Shown: piece by piece, positions 1 to 5,098 of the stretch
Layout: each line of letters starts with the position of its first letter
Numbering within the stretch: the first letter of the stretch is position 1
DNA from: Spirosoma fluviale
GTDB lineage: Bacteria; Bacteroidota; Bacteroidia; Cytophagales; Spirosomataceae
Direction: 5' to 3'
Assembly: GCA_945906915.1 (NCBI GenBank)
Contig: CAMDSI010000151.1
Coordinates: 1-5,289 of the forward strand
DNA: 5,289 nt
Made by a program: the position numbers and the translations under genes
The notes under the pieces: generated by a model
What the model was told of the DNA's origin: nothing
Seen by the model: only the letters and a program-made list of their open reading frames with translations
Databases searched by the model: none

Positions 1-104
1 GCGGAAGTATTAATTCCCTTCGAAGAAATTCGAGGTGTTTTAGCAAAAGCAAAATGCGCGCGATAAATCAAAGCCATCGCGTCAAAAAGGAATAATTTTT
101 TCAT
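1..104 (-). CDS. polA: DNA polymerase I, N-terminal fragment (5'-nuclease domain start)
   Basis: This is the first 34 codons of a minus-strand gene cut by the left window edge. The reading begins MKKLFLFDAMALIYRAHFAF and continues through KTPRISSKGINTS. That matches the start of the PolA 5'-3' exonuclease (FEN-like) domain, where the aspartate of the LFLFDAMALIYRAHFAF stretch (D8) is a conserved acidic metal-site residue and the Tyr-Arg (YR) pair is typical. Pol I fills gaps and removes RNA primers during lagging-strand synthesis and repair. The ATG at 104-102 is the only sensible start because the conserved motif begins at once and the sequence upstream is intergenic. It is divergent from pdxH across 65 bp. 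The polymerase and proofreading domains lie outside the window, so full length and intactness cannot be judged. A stand-alone 5'-nuclease protein is a less likely alternative. Confidence 0.88.
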   Translation of the reverse strand, partial: MKKLFLFDAMALIYRAHFAFAKTPRISSKGINTS

Positions 105-114
105 GTAATTCAGC

Positions 115-122
115 TATATTTG
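115..122 (+). promoter_or_regulatory. Candidate -7 promoter element for pdxH (TATATTTG)
   Basis: TATATTTG fits the Bacteroidota sigma-A -7 consensus TAnnTTTG exactly. A start about 6-8 bases downstream would give a leader of roughly 40 nt before the pdxH ATG at 170. A clear TTG-type -33 element is not visible at the expected distance; only a T-run at 95-101 lies upstream. The call therefore rests on the -7 match and its position in a divergent gap. Confidence 0.42.
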
Positions 123-137
123 GGGATAGAGATTGCC

Positions 138-154
138 TTTGTAAATATAACAAA
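138..154. promoter_or_regulatory. Small inverted repeat TTTGT-N7-ACAAA in the polA/pdxH gap
   Basis: TTTGT (138-142) and ACAAA (150-154) form a 5-bp dyad around a 7-bp AT-only spacer, just upstream of the pdxH start. Its right arm overlaps the candidate polA -7 element. It could be an operator, but a dyad this short can arise by chance in AT-rich intergenic DNA. Confidence 0.2.
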
Positions 155-158
155 TTTA
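151..158 (-). promoter_or_regulatory. polA: Candidate -7 promoter element for polA (TAAATTTG on minus strand)
   Basis: Read on the minus strand, 158 to 151 is TAAATTTG, an exact TAnnTTTG match. Transcription would start near 144 and leave a polA leader of about 40 nt. No convincing -33 TTG element is seen upstream, where the sequence would fall inside the first codons of pdxH. The two candidate promoters in this gap point toward each other, so their 5' ends would overlap slightly. Confidence 0.35.
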
Positions 159-169
159 TCCTCGAAATT

Positions 170-805
170 ATGAACTTAGCTGACCTACGCCTGAACTACC
201 AAAAAGGGGAATTGCACGAATCTCATGTACATCCTGATCCTTTTGCCCAATTTTCAATTTGGTTCAAAGAAGCACAATCAGCGCAGGTTCCTGAGCCTAA
301 TGCGATGTTTTTAAGCACATTAAGTTCAACGGGTCGCCCTTCAGGACGCATCGTTTTATTAAAAACAGTCGATCATGGTTTTAGTTTTTTCACTAATTAC
401 GAATCCCGTAAAGGCCAGGAATTAGCTTTTAGTTCACAAGCATCGATCACTTTTTTTTGGGGCGAACTAGAACGCCAAATCCGTATCGAAGGCCATGTCG
501 AAAAACTCTCCGCCGAATTATCTAGCGCCTATTTTCATTCTCGCCCGCGCGAATCGCAATTAGGGGCCTGGGTTTCTGAGCAAAGTGTGCGAGTAGATTC
601 CCGCGAGGTATTAGAAAAACGCTATGCAGAATTAGCTATACAATACGAAGGAAAAGAGATTCCGAAGCCAGACCACTGGGGGGGCTATCGCTTAGTTCCA
701 GATTATTTCGAGTTTTGGCAAGGTAGGCCGTCACGCTTGCACGACCGTGTGGTGTATGATGCGCGGGAGAAAGGGGAGTGGGAGTGTTATCGGGTAGCGC
801 CTTAA
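170..805 (+). CDS. pdxH: Pyridoxamine/pyridoxine 5'-phosphate oxidase
   Basis: PdxH is a cytoplasmic FMN-dependent oxidase that converts pyridoxine 5'-phosphate or pyridoxamine 5'-phosphate to pyridoxal 5'-phosphate, using O2 and releasing H2O2. The 211-residue length is close to the usual 210-220. Visible family motifs in order are RIVLLK (60-65, FMN phosphate contact), FFTNYESRKG (73-82), RQIRIEG (102-108), SQLGAWVSEQS (129-139), the family signature FEFWQGRPSRLHDR (180-193) and the C-terminal WECYRVAP, equivalent to the family's W-x-x-x-R-L-x-P ending. R189 and H191 in the RLHDR segment correspond to the substrate-binding Arg/His pair of the E. coli enzyme. The ATG at 170 gives a normal N-terminus starting MNLADLRLNY; there is no Shine-Dalgarno sequence, as expected in Bacteroidota. 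The gene appears to be single, with polA diverging upstream and a terminator on its stop codon. The frame is intact through a T8 run (451-458) and a G7 run (678-684). Confidence 0.96.
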   Translation: MNLADLRLNYQKGELHESHVHPDPFAQFSIWFKEAQSAQVPEPNAMFLSTLSSTGRPSGRIVLLKTVDHGFSFFTNYESRKGQELAFSSQASITFFWGELERQIRIEGHVEKLSAELSSAYFHSRPRESQLGAWVSEQSVRVDSREVLEKRYAELAIQYEGKEIPKPDHWGGYRLVPDYFEFWQGRPSRLHDRVVYDAREKGEWECYRVAP

Positions 806-826
806 AAAGCGCCGTAGGCCCTTTTT
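804..826. terminator. Rho-independent terminator hairpin at the pdxH stop
   Basis: The left arm AAAAAG-C-GCC (804-813) and right arm GGC-C-CTTTTT (817-826) pair around a 3-base GTA loop, with a single C-C mismatch. The arm ends in a T5 run. The A-run on the left arm makes it potentially active in both directions. It starts inside the pdxH TAA (803-805), so the gene ends directly in its terminator. The GC core is short, which keeps the confidence moderate. Confidence 0.6.
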
Positions 827-854
827 CATAGAGCAAAGAGCAAAGTTCAAAGAG

Positions 855-868
855 CAATTTTGTAATTG
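855..868. repeat. Small hairpin CAATT-TTGT-AATTG
   Basis: This is a perfect 5-bp inverted repeat with a 4-base loop at the inner edge of the left heptamer array. On its own it is weak and AT-rich; it is listed because it is the first of three consecutive mini-palindromes in the centre of the element. Confidence 0.4.
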
Positions 869-873
869 ACTAA

Positions 874-886
874 GTCACGAAGTGAC
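874..886. repeat. Small hairpin GTCAC-GAA-GTGAC
   Basis: This is a perfect 5-bp stem with a GAA loop. It is bounded on both sides by copies of GACTAAG (868-874 and 887-893). It lies in the middle of the palindromic intergenic element. Confidence 0.45.
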
Positions 887-892
887 GACTAA

Positions 893-909
893 GCCGTTTT
901 CGGCGACTT
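893..909 (+). terminator. Possible weak terminator GCCG-TTTT-CGGC followed by T-rich tail
   Basis: A 4-bp GC-only stem (893-896 with 901-904) closes a TTTT loop and is followed by GACTTTTT. This resembles a minimal intrinsic terminator for plus-strand transcription that passes the hairpin at 804-826. The stem is short and separated from the T-run by three bases, so it may only be part of the larger palindromic element. Confidence 0.3.
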
Positions 910-948
910 TTTGACTAACTCTGAACTTTGGTCTTTGCTCTTTGAACT

Positions 949-1641
949 TTATAATAAAGTTTTCTCCAACGTCTTCTGACTTTGAAACCCTTCCCCATAC
1001 TTCACCCCAACCTTATGCCCCATTTCCATTGCTCGCGCTTGGATGAAGTTTAAGAAGTCTGGGCTAGAGATATATGAGGCTGGCTCCTTAGAGGATGGGT
1101 CGAAAAACTGACTCTTAAATGCGCGAATAGCGGCTTCTTTTTGATCCCAGTGAGCAGAAATATCAACGACGAAATCAGGCTCTAGATACCGATCCTGAAT
1201 GTAATGGTATACTTGTGCGGGTCTCCAGGCAGACAGGTCGCCAGTTTTGATTTGGCGTAATCCCGATAGAAAACAGGCATCAATGGCTAATTGTGCTCCT
1301 TTGCCATGGTCAGGATGGCGATCTACTAGGGCATTAGCTAAAACGATATCTGGCTGGTATTTGCGAATGACTTCAATTAATTTCATCTGCGTTTCTTCAT
1401 CGTTTCTGAAAAATCCATCTCGAATACCTAGGTTTTCTCTTGCGTGAAGTCCTAAGATTTTAGTGGCATCTGCCGATTCTTGTAAGCGAATTTCAGGAGT
1501 CCCCCGTGTGCCTAGTTCGCCTCTGGTAAAATCTACGATGCCTACTTTTTTACCGGCAGTAATGTGCTTTAAAATAGTTCCAGAACAGCTTAATTCAGCA
1601 TCGTCTGGGTGAGCGGCCATGACAAGAATATCTAGTTTCAT
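949..1641 (-). CDS. bshB1: Bacillithiol biosynthesis deacetylase, BshB1 type (LmbE/PIG-L family)
   Basis: The 230-residue protein is a zinc-dependent deacetylase of the LmbE/PIG-L fold. BshB1 removes the acetyl group from N-acetylglucosaminyl-malate, giving GlcN-malate, the second step in making the thiol bacillithiol. Visible features are the N-terminal metal motif AAHPDDAEL (9-17; H11 and D14 as zinc ligands, D13 as likely general base), the FTRGELGTRGTPEIR segment (38-52) typical of BshB1, and ALVDRHPDHGKGAQL (104-118), where H112 fits the third zinc ligand. The C-terminal GHKVGVKYGEGF (208-219) is also typical of this branch. A different LmbE-family deacetylase is the main alternative; whether bshA and bshC exist elsewhere cannot be seen here. 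It is the last gene of a leftward unit, 15 nt after the M23 peptidase gene, with no Shine-Dalgarno sequence. Its TAA stop (951-949) touches the end of the palindromic element. Confidence 0.9.
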   Translation of the reverse strand: MKLDILVMAAHPDDAELSCSGTILKHITAGKKVGIVDFTRGELGTRGTPEIRLQESADATKILGLHARENLGIRDGFFRNDEETQMKLIEVIRKYQPDIVLANALVDRHPDHGKGAQLAIDACFLSGLRQIKTGDLSAWRPAQVYHYIQDRYLEPDFVVDISAHWDQKEAAIRAFKSQFFDPSSKEPASYISSPDFLNFIQARAMEMGHKVGVKYGEGFQSQKTLEKTLL

Positions 1642-1656
1642 AGGAAATAACGGGAA

Positions 1657-2766
1657 TTAATGGATACGGATTCGGCGCCCCGCTCGGATAGCCGATGAGT
1701 TCCTCATACCATTTAATTTTTTCAATTTAGCAATCGAAACGCCGGTACGTCTAGCAATGGCTCCTAGCGTATCCCCTTGACGAACCTTCGTCCAGGCTCT
1801 TGATCTCGAACGAACCTTATCACCTACAGATCCAAATTCATTCTTTAATGAAAGTGAGCGAATGTCAAAAGATCGAGCGGTAATAATAATGTGATCAGAA
1901 ACGGGTTCGAAGGGATTGAAGCTATAAATATTTTTAGGGTTCATCGGATTACCCTCATAACGCGTCTCAAAGTGCAAGTGCGAACCCGTACTGCGGCCGG
2001 TGCTTCCGCCCACGCCGATTTGGTCGCCCGCTTTTACGATGGTTCCTGGCTCAGCGCCGGGGGAGGCTAAGTGGCCATATAAGGTCTCAAAGCCATTATA
2101 ATGACGAACTACCACATAATTGCCATAACCTGAGCGATCATAATGACTCACGCGAACAATTCCATCAAAAACAGAATTCACAGGGTAACCAGTTTCTAAG
2201 TCTAAATCTACACCTGCATGCAAACGTCCCCAGCGAGGCCCAAAAGGACTCGTTTGTTTCACAATTTCTAAAGGTGCTGCCCAATTCCGACCTGCTGCTG
2301 TATTATACAATTCGATATCAACTGGCTCGTCAAATTCTTTAGCATCAATATCATATGGATCAATAATTTTCGTATCCCAAATCGCAAAATAGGAGGCTAC
2401 AGACACGAAATCTTCCGTTCCTTCCGGAGCTGCTTCTTCCTCGATTTCCACGATTAAATTTTCCCCTTCATCAATAGAAGTCGTATCAAAATTGCTGATG
2501 CTGGCGTTCAAAACCTTGATCGGTTCGAATTTACGTTCCTGCATTTCAGAACCAGCCGTCACTCCAATGGATTCGGTTTCGTTTCTAAAAAGTAAAGGAG
2601 GAAGCTCATCTAAGTCATCTTTTTTCTTATTCTTTTCTTGGAAAAGTTGTGAGTTAGATTTGACTTCGATTTCTGTTTTTTTCTTGAATAAATTCCGCTC
2701 CTGAGCCTTCAAGCTTAAGCCCGTCAGAAGCAGTAAACATCCAAAAATATAGGTAATTAACCTCAT
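1657..2766 (-). CDS. Exported M23-family metallopeptidase with C-terminal LysM domain
   Basis: This is a likely cell-wall endopeptidase that cuts peptide cross-links of peptidoglycan outside the cytoplasmic membrane. Residues 1-21 form a signal peptide (basic start, hydrophobic LLLLTGLSL, then KAQ), with cleavage likely after AQ. Residues 22-160 are a charged linker of no recognised fold, lysine-rich at first and strongly acidic around 94-153. The M23 (LytM/lysostaphin-type) domain covers about 162-285. It has HAGVDLD (H183 and D187 as zinc ligands), YGHL (H232) and HLHF (H263, H265), so every expected catalytic and metal residue is present. A LysM domain follows at about 325-368 (VRQGDTLGAIARRTGVSIAK, ending in RAGRRIRI), suited to glycan binding. 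The 369 residues form a complete, intact frame. It lies 9 nt after trxB and 15 nt before bshB1. A divisome-type regulatory role is less likely because the active site is complete. No specific gene name is justified. Confidence 0.92.
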   Translation of the reverse strand: MRLITYIFGCLLLLTGLSLKAQERNLFKKKTEIEVKSNSQLFQEKNKKKDDLDELPPLLFRNETESIGVTAGSEMQERKFEPIKVLNASISNFDTTSIDEGENLIVEIEEEAAPEGTEDFVSVASYFAIWDTKIIDPYDIDAKEFDEPVDIELYNTAAGRNWAAPLEIVKQTSPFGPRWGRLHAGVDLDLETGYPVNSVFDGIVRVSHYDRSGYGNYVVVRHYNGFETLYGHLASPGAEPGTIVKAGDQIGVGGSTGRSTGSHLHFETRYEGNPMNPKNIYSFNPFEPVSDHIIITARSFDIRSLSLKNEFGSVGDKVRSRSRAWTKVRQGDTLGAIARRTGVSIAKLKKLNGMRNSSAIRAGRRIRIH

Positions 2767-2775
2767 AATACTTGA

Positions 2776-3714
2776 TTAATGTAAATTGCTTGCCGCTAAC
2801 CAACGCTCCGCGTCTAATGCCGCTATACAGCCAGTTCCTGCTGCGGTAATCGCCTGACGATAAATGGAATCTTGAACGTCTCCACAAGCAAAAACGCCTT
2901 CTATATTCGTTCGTGAACTTCCTTTTTCAGTAACTAGATATTCTTGCTTATCCATCTCTAATTGTCCCTTAAATATGGAGGTATTAGGTTGGTGGCCTAT
3001 AGCTACAAAGAAACCAGTTAAGGCGATTTCTTCTGTTGCTTTACTTATATTATTGACGATGCGAATGCCGGTTACCCCGTTCGCATCCCCTAAAATTTCT
3101 TCTGTTTCTGAATTCCAGTGGATCTCAATCTTCGGATTATTCTTCACGCGCTCTTGCATAATTAAAGAGGCACGCATTTCGCCACGACGTACGATTAAGT
3201 GTACTTTGGTACATAAATTAGCTAAATAACTAGCCTCTTCTGCTGCTGTATCACCCGCGCCTACCACAGCAACTGTTTGATTGCGATAGAAGAATCCATC
3301 ACATACCGCACACGCCGAAACGCCTAATCCATTAAATGTCGTTTCTCCTTCTAGTCCTAACCATTTTGCACTAGCTCCTGTCGCGATAATGACTGCATCT
3401 GCTTCAATTTCAATTGTATCATCAACCCAAACTTTCTTAGGGGAGCTGGTAAAATCAACCTTAGTGGCCATTCCGAACCGAACATCCGTACCAAAACGCT
3501 TAGCTTGATTTTCTAAATCCACCATCATAGCGGGTCCATCAGTGCCTTGTGGGTAGCCGGGAAAATTGTCAACTTCTGTCGTCGTCGTTAATTGTCCACC
3601 TGGTTGACTGCCTTGGTACATGATGGGGTGCAAGCCTGCTCGTGAAGCATAAATAGCTGCGGTATAGCCGGCTGGGCCAGAACCGATAATAAGGCATTTG
3701 ATTTTTTCTGACAT
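2776..3714 (-). CDS. trxB: Thioredoxin-disulfide reductase
   Basis: TrxB is a cytoplasmic FAD flavoprotein that uses NADPH to reduce thioredoxin, supplying electrons for ribonucleotide reductase and disulfide repair. The 312-residue length matches low-molecular-weight bacterial TrxB. Visible motifs are the FAD-binding GSGPAG (11-16), ATGAS (111-115), the redox-active CAVC (C135 and C138) in ACAVCDG, the NADPH-binding GAGDTA (152-157), the RRGEMRA stretch (176-182) whose arginines fit NADPH over NADH, and the FAD-binding GVFACGDVQD (273-282), followed by RQAITAAGTGCIAALDAE. Both active cysteines are present, which argues against ferredoxin-NADP reductase or a YpdA-type bacillithiol-disulfide reductase, which lack this pair. 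It is the first gene of the leftward unit and is divergent from the C4-dicarboxylate carrier across 115 bp. The start at 3714 is chosen because the FAD motif follows at the normal distance. Confidence 0.96.
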   Translation of the reverse strand: MSEKIKCLIIGSGPAGYTAAIYASRAGLHPIMYQGSQPGGQLTTTTEVDNFPGYPQGTDGPAMMVDLENQAKRFGTDVRFGMATKVDFTSSPKKVWVDDTIEIEADAVIIATGASAKWLGLEGETTFNGLGVSACAVCDGFFYRNQTVAVVGAGDTAAEEASYLANLCTKVHLIVRRGEMRASLIMQERVKNNPKIEIHWNSETEEILGDANGVTGIRIVNNISKATEEIALTGFFVAIGHQPNTSIFKGQLEMDKQEYLVTEKGSSRTNIEGVFACGDVQDSIYRQAITAAGTGCIAALDAERWLAASNLH

Positions 3715-3754
3715 GTTGATTTTTATCGAAAGGTAATGAGCCTACAAAATTCGG

Positions 3755-3762
3755 GAAATATA
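3755..3762 (-). promoter_or_regulatory. Weak candidate -7 element for the trxB unit (TATATTTC on minus strand)
   Basis: Read leftward, 3762 to 3755 is TATATTTC, one base off the Bacteroidota -7 consensus TAnnTTTG and about 40 bases upstream of the trxB ATG. The best TTG upstream is not at the usual spacing. It is offered as the best minus-strand match in the gap and is not a firm call. Confidence 0.25.
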
Positions 3763-3799
3763 GGCAGAAACACAAGCGATGATTTTTCTTAATAATTCT

Positions 3800-3807
3800 T
3801 ACATTTG
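3800..3807 (+). promoter_or_regulatory. Candidate -7 promoter element for the carrier/malic enzyme unit (TACATTTG)
   Basis: TACATTTG is an exact TAnnTTTG match 22 bases before the carrier's ATG at 3830, so transcription would begin near 3814 with a short leader of about 16 nt. Upstream, around 3783-3787, there is a T-run but no clean TTG -33 element. TTGT-TTT-ACAA at 3805-3815 forms a tiny dyad across the presumed start site, which may be chance. Confidence 0.45.
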
Positions 3808-3829
3808 TTTTACAACCTAACATAAACGA

Positions 3830-5092
3830 ATGAAGAGCGTAACTATTTTACAGAACCTGACTTTTTGGGTTTTATTATCCATTTTACTAGGTGTATTCAT
3901 TGGTCACTTTTCACCTGAACTAGCTTTATATAAGGTATTGGAATCTAAATTCACCTATAATCTATTAGGTGCTGATTTAAGTTTTGGTCCTACGCTTAGT
4001 GAAGTATTCAGTGGCGTCTTTATCAGTTTAGTGAAGATATTTATCAATCCCATCATTTTCTTGACGATCAGTTTAGGGATTGTGAATATGGGTAATCTAA
4101 AAAAGGTTGGTCGCGTAGGAGGGAAGGCGCTATTGTATTTTGAAGTGGTGACGACTATCGCTCTATTGATTGGTTTAGCTGTTTCTACCTTGATTGAACC
4201 CGGAATAGGCGTTATTCGCGATGATATTGCAGGTGGTGATATTTCTAAATATACCCAAAAAGCAGCCGGATTCTCTTGGGTCGGCTTTTTGAAGGAAAAT
4301 TTTACGGTGCAGGTATTGGGATTCTCCATCTTTTTTGGCATCTTTTTAAACTTTGTTCGCGGAAAGGCGAGGATGATTTCTGGTATGCAGCAAGCGTCAC
4401 ATTGGGTATTTAAAGGACTAAAGATCATTATGTATTTAGCGCCTTTGGGAGCTTTAGGAGGGATGGCTTTTACGATAGGCAAGTTTGGGATTCATTCTTT
4501 AGTTCCTTTGGCTAAATTAATGTTGACGGTCTATGTAACGATGGGAATCTTCGTTTTCGTGATTTTAGGATTTATTATGCGGTCTTGTGGAGAGCGAATT
4601 TGGTCTTTTTTGGGCTATATCAAACAGGAGTTATTAATCGTTTTAGGCACGTCATCATCAGAGGCGGCGCTGCCCTCTTTAATGCATAAACTGGAGAAAA
4701 TGGGCTGTTCTAAGTCGGTAGTGGGTTTAGTCGTACCGGCTGGTTACTCCTTTAACTTAGATGGCACGAGTATTTATTTATCTATGGCTACCTTGTTTTT
4801 AGCCCAAGTTTATGGTGTACATTTGTCTTGGGAACAGATGCTGACCATCGTGGGTATATTGATGGTGACTTCGAAAGGAGCAGCAGGGGTGACCGGAAGT
4901 GGATTCGTAGTTTTAGCGTCTACTTTAAGTGCATTACAAGTAATTCCTGTGGAAGGATTAGCGCTCTTATTAGGAGTGGATCGATTTATGTCAGAGGCAA
5001 GAGCGATTACGAATTTTATTGGAAACGGTGTGGCGACGGTTTGGCTTGCTAAACATGAGGGAGAATTTCAATCAGATGAATCAACTAACTAA
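3830..5092 (+). CDS. DctA-like C4-dicarboxylate:cation symporter (DAACS family)
   Basis: This inner-membrane secondary carrier of the dicarboxylate/amino acid:cation symporter family most resembles DctA, which imports succinate, fumarate and malate with protons or sodium. Family signatures are clear: LLYFEVVTTIALLIGL (101-116), ELLIVLGTSSSEAALP (267-282, the serine-rich re-entrant hairpin HP1), PAGYSFNLDGTSIY (303-316, TM7 with the NLDGT cation/substrate motif), TSKGAAGVTGSGF (347-359, HP2) and DRFMSEARAITNFIGNGVAT (384-403, TM8 with the substrate-contacting Arg/Asn). The GTSSSE and SKGAAGVTGSGF wording favours DctA over glutamate carriers. Length is 420 against about 428 in E. coli, but by my unaided comparison there is a longer segment after TM1 (about 33-62) and a shorter one before TM4 (about 153-166). 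The malic enzyme gene starts only 6 nt downstream, supporting malate or another C4 acid as substrate. No Shine-Dalgarno sequence is seen. Confidence 0.9.
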   Translation: MKSVTILQNLTFWVLLSILLGVFIGHFSPELALYKVLESKFTYNLLGADLSFGPTLSEVFSGVFISLVKIFINPIIFLTISLGIVNMGNLKKVGRVGGKALLYFEVVTTIALLIGLAVSTLIEPGIGVIRDDIAGGDISKYTQKAAGFSWVGFLKENFTVQVLGFSIFFGIFLNFVRGKARMISGMQQASHWVFKGLKIIMYLAPLGALGGMAFTIGKFGIHSLVPLAKLMLTVYVTMGIFVFVILGFIMRSCGERIWSFLGYIKQELLIVLGTSSSEAALPSLMHKLEKMGCSKSVVGLVVPAGYSFNLDGTSIYLSMATLFLAQVYGVHLSWEQMLTIVGILMVTSKGAAGVTGSGFVVLASTLSALQVIPVEGLALLLGVDRFMSEARAITNFIGNGVATVWLAKHEGEFQSDESTN

Positions 5093-5098
5093 TCATAT

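Larger units (their letters stand above)
831..950. repeat. Palindromic intergenic element with opposed arrays of a 7-bp repeat
   Basis: The left arm is four head-to-tail heptamers, GAGCAAA (831-837), GAGCAAA (838-844), GTTCAAA (845-851) and GAGCAAT (852-858). The right arm is four similar heptamers on the minus strand, GTTCAAA (947-941), GAGCAAA (940-934), GACCAAA (933-927) and GTTCAGA (926-920). As a result the arms pair in two registers: a perfect 16-bp inverted repeat (842-857 with 935-950), and an alternative pairing of 831-854 with 919-940 having one mismatch and a 2-base gap. The roughly 60-bp centre holds small hairpins. It sits between the convergent pdxH and bshB1 genes and its right end overlaps two bases of the bshB1 stop codon. 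A role as a bidirectional transcript end, or as a dispersed palindromic repeat or MITE-like element, is possible; no transposase or clear target duplication is seen. Confidence 0.7.

Noticed and set aside
678..684. G7 tract (and a T8 tract at 451-458) in pdxH as possible phase-variation sites
   Set aside because: Both tracts encode conserved residues (HWGGYR, ITFFWGE), the frame is intact, and PdxH is a housekeeping enzyme; the tracts are short and best explained by codon choice.
636..857. Minus-strand open frame of 73 codons across the pdxH 3' end
   Set aside because: It runs antisense through the conserved pdxH C-terminus and begins in the heptamer repeat; its translation resembles no family and it has no own promoter.
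831..950. Complete transposable element
   Set aside because: The palindromic element is about 120 bp, has no coding capacity and lacks a convincing target duplication; a non-autonomous origin is possible but unproven.
831..950. CRISPR array
   Set aside because: The repeats are 7 bp, directly adjacent and in opposed orientation, without unique spacers.
2654..2887. Minus-strand open frame bridging the trxB/M23 junction
   Set aside because: It is out of frame with both real genes, covers the trxB C-terminus and the peptidase signal peptide, and shows no family resemblance.
3805..3815. TTGT-TTT-ACAA dyad treated as the same operator as TTTGT-N7-ACAAA at 138-154
   Set aside because: The spacers differ (3 versus 7 bp), and such short AT-rich dyads are expected by chance; a shared regulator cannot be supported.
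3569..3823. Minus-strand open frame starting in the trxB upstream gap
   Set aside because: It is out of frame with the conserved FAD-binding start of trxB and has no protein-like features.
3955..4482. Long minus-strand open frame (175 codons) inside the carrier gene
   Set aside because: It is antisense to clearly conserved membrane segments. Its Pro/Lys/Ile-rich translation is what the complement of hydrophobic-protein codons gives.
4828..5052. Plus-strand open frame in another phase within the carrier 3' end
   Set aside because: It overlaps the conserved HP2 and TM8 motifs of the carrier and has no recognisable product.
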